The notes under the pieces: model-generated | Seen by the model: only the letters and a program-made list of their open reading frames with translations | Told to the model about the DNA's origin: nothing | Database searches by the model: none | Source: Membranipora membranacea | Lineage: Eukaryota > Bryozoa > Gymnolaemata > Cheilostomatida > Membraniporidae | Length of the DNA: 60,000 nt | Direction: 5' to 3' | NCBI GenBank assembly: GCA_914767715.1 | Contig: OU612068.1 | Coordinates: 27,840,001-27,900,000 of the forward strand | Translations under genes and position numbers: made by a program | Part shown: one piece after another, positions 59,635 to 60,000 of the stretch | Layout: every line of letters starts with the position of its first letter | How positions within the stretch are numbered: the first letter of the stretch is position 1

Positions 59635-60000
59635 GTGAGTATGGTTCTTAGAACTTGTGTTCTTGGGGTGTTATCTACTGCTAGATTAAGAGGGTATTGC
59701 ATATGACAGAAGAACTGATGCTTTTTCATTTTGACATGCATATTCCATTATTGAATCATTAAATTTTCATAAAAACTAGCCACACGTCAAAATAATATCA
59801 ATATTGATAGATGATGATAGATATATTGACTCCTCATGGCGCGGAGGTTGCATGCCAAGGTTGAGGTGGTGGCATTTTCCAAAGTGTCATGTCATATCAT
59901 ATATATATAACTCTTTCTATCAGATACTAAAATTGAAATTTGCTTGCAATGAAAATTAATAGAAAATATATGAGTGACATCTCATGACTTTCCGTTTGCA
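59635..60000. other. Intron 13 of the symporter, incomplete
   Basis: Follows the GTGAGT donor at 59635. No further exon is visible before the window ends. Confidence 0.6.

Overview
This window is nuclear DNA from an intron-rich animal, most likely an aquatic invertebrate. I see no bacterial-style operons. The coding parts are short exons bounded by GT..AG sites with GTAAGT-type donors. The gene families are metazoan: an SLC5 sodium/solute symporter, a vitelline-membrane-outer-layer (VMO-I) protein, a Ras-like GTPase, a DUF6589 protein and a 5S rRNA. The DNA is AT-rich, and gene density is low because the spacers and introns are packed with small transposons. A sponge or another early-branching or lophotrochozoan animal would fit, but the sequence alone does not decide. 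Most of the many 60-110 codon open frames are chance or sit in repeats.

Layout. 0.1-6.1 kb: a minus-strand DUF6589 gene (at least 8 phase-consistent exons, C2H2 finger) that runs off the left edge; several of its introns carry hairpin or TIR elements. 7.6-9.3 kb: a minus-strand secreted VMO-I protein in three exons. 10.8-13.4 kb: diverged copies of a dispersed repeat family with minisatellites and an (AATC)n tract. 14.58-18.80 kb: a 4.2 kb segment bounded by inverted repeats, probably a decayed DNA transposon. 19.3-22.7 kb (perhaps to 23.4 kb): a minus-strand PIF1-type helicase pseudogene with two in-frame stops and a hAT-type MITE inside one exon. 24.5-25.7 kb: two more copies of that MITE, which carries a tRNA-like segment, and a (CAC)n tract. 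30.2-30.85 kb: a long palindrome. 31.24-32.69 kb: a plus-strand Ras-like GTPase gene that can be read with two different C-terminal halves. 34.1-35.8 kb: a 5'-truncated non-LTR retrotransposon head to head with an inverted fragment of a relative. 38.86-39.38 kb: another foldback element. 42.69-43.05 kb: a TTAA-flanked MITE. 43.70-43.82 kb: a 5S rRNA gene. 44.30 kb to beyond 59.63 kb: a plus-strand SLC5 symporter, 13 exons seen, the last one(s) off the right edge.

Most striking. Intron 9 of the symporter holds a 4.04 kb foldback element (50691-54728): two long arms in opposite orientation, each with a unique outer domain and an inner array of about 352 bp tandem units, with a GC-rich motif containing TTTCGCGC about every 165-190 bp. 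Just beyond its right end lies a 25-bp exact inverted copy of symporter exon 9. Other items to follow up are the alternative G4/G5 halves of the GTPase, TIR elements with internal tRNA-like sequence, and hairpin MITEs with 9-10 bp target duplications.
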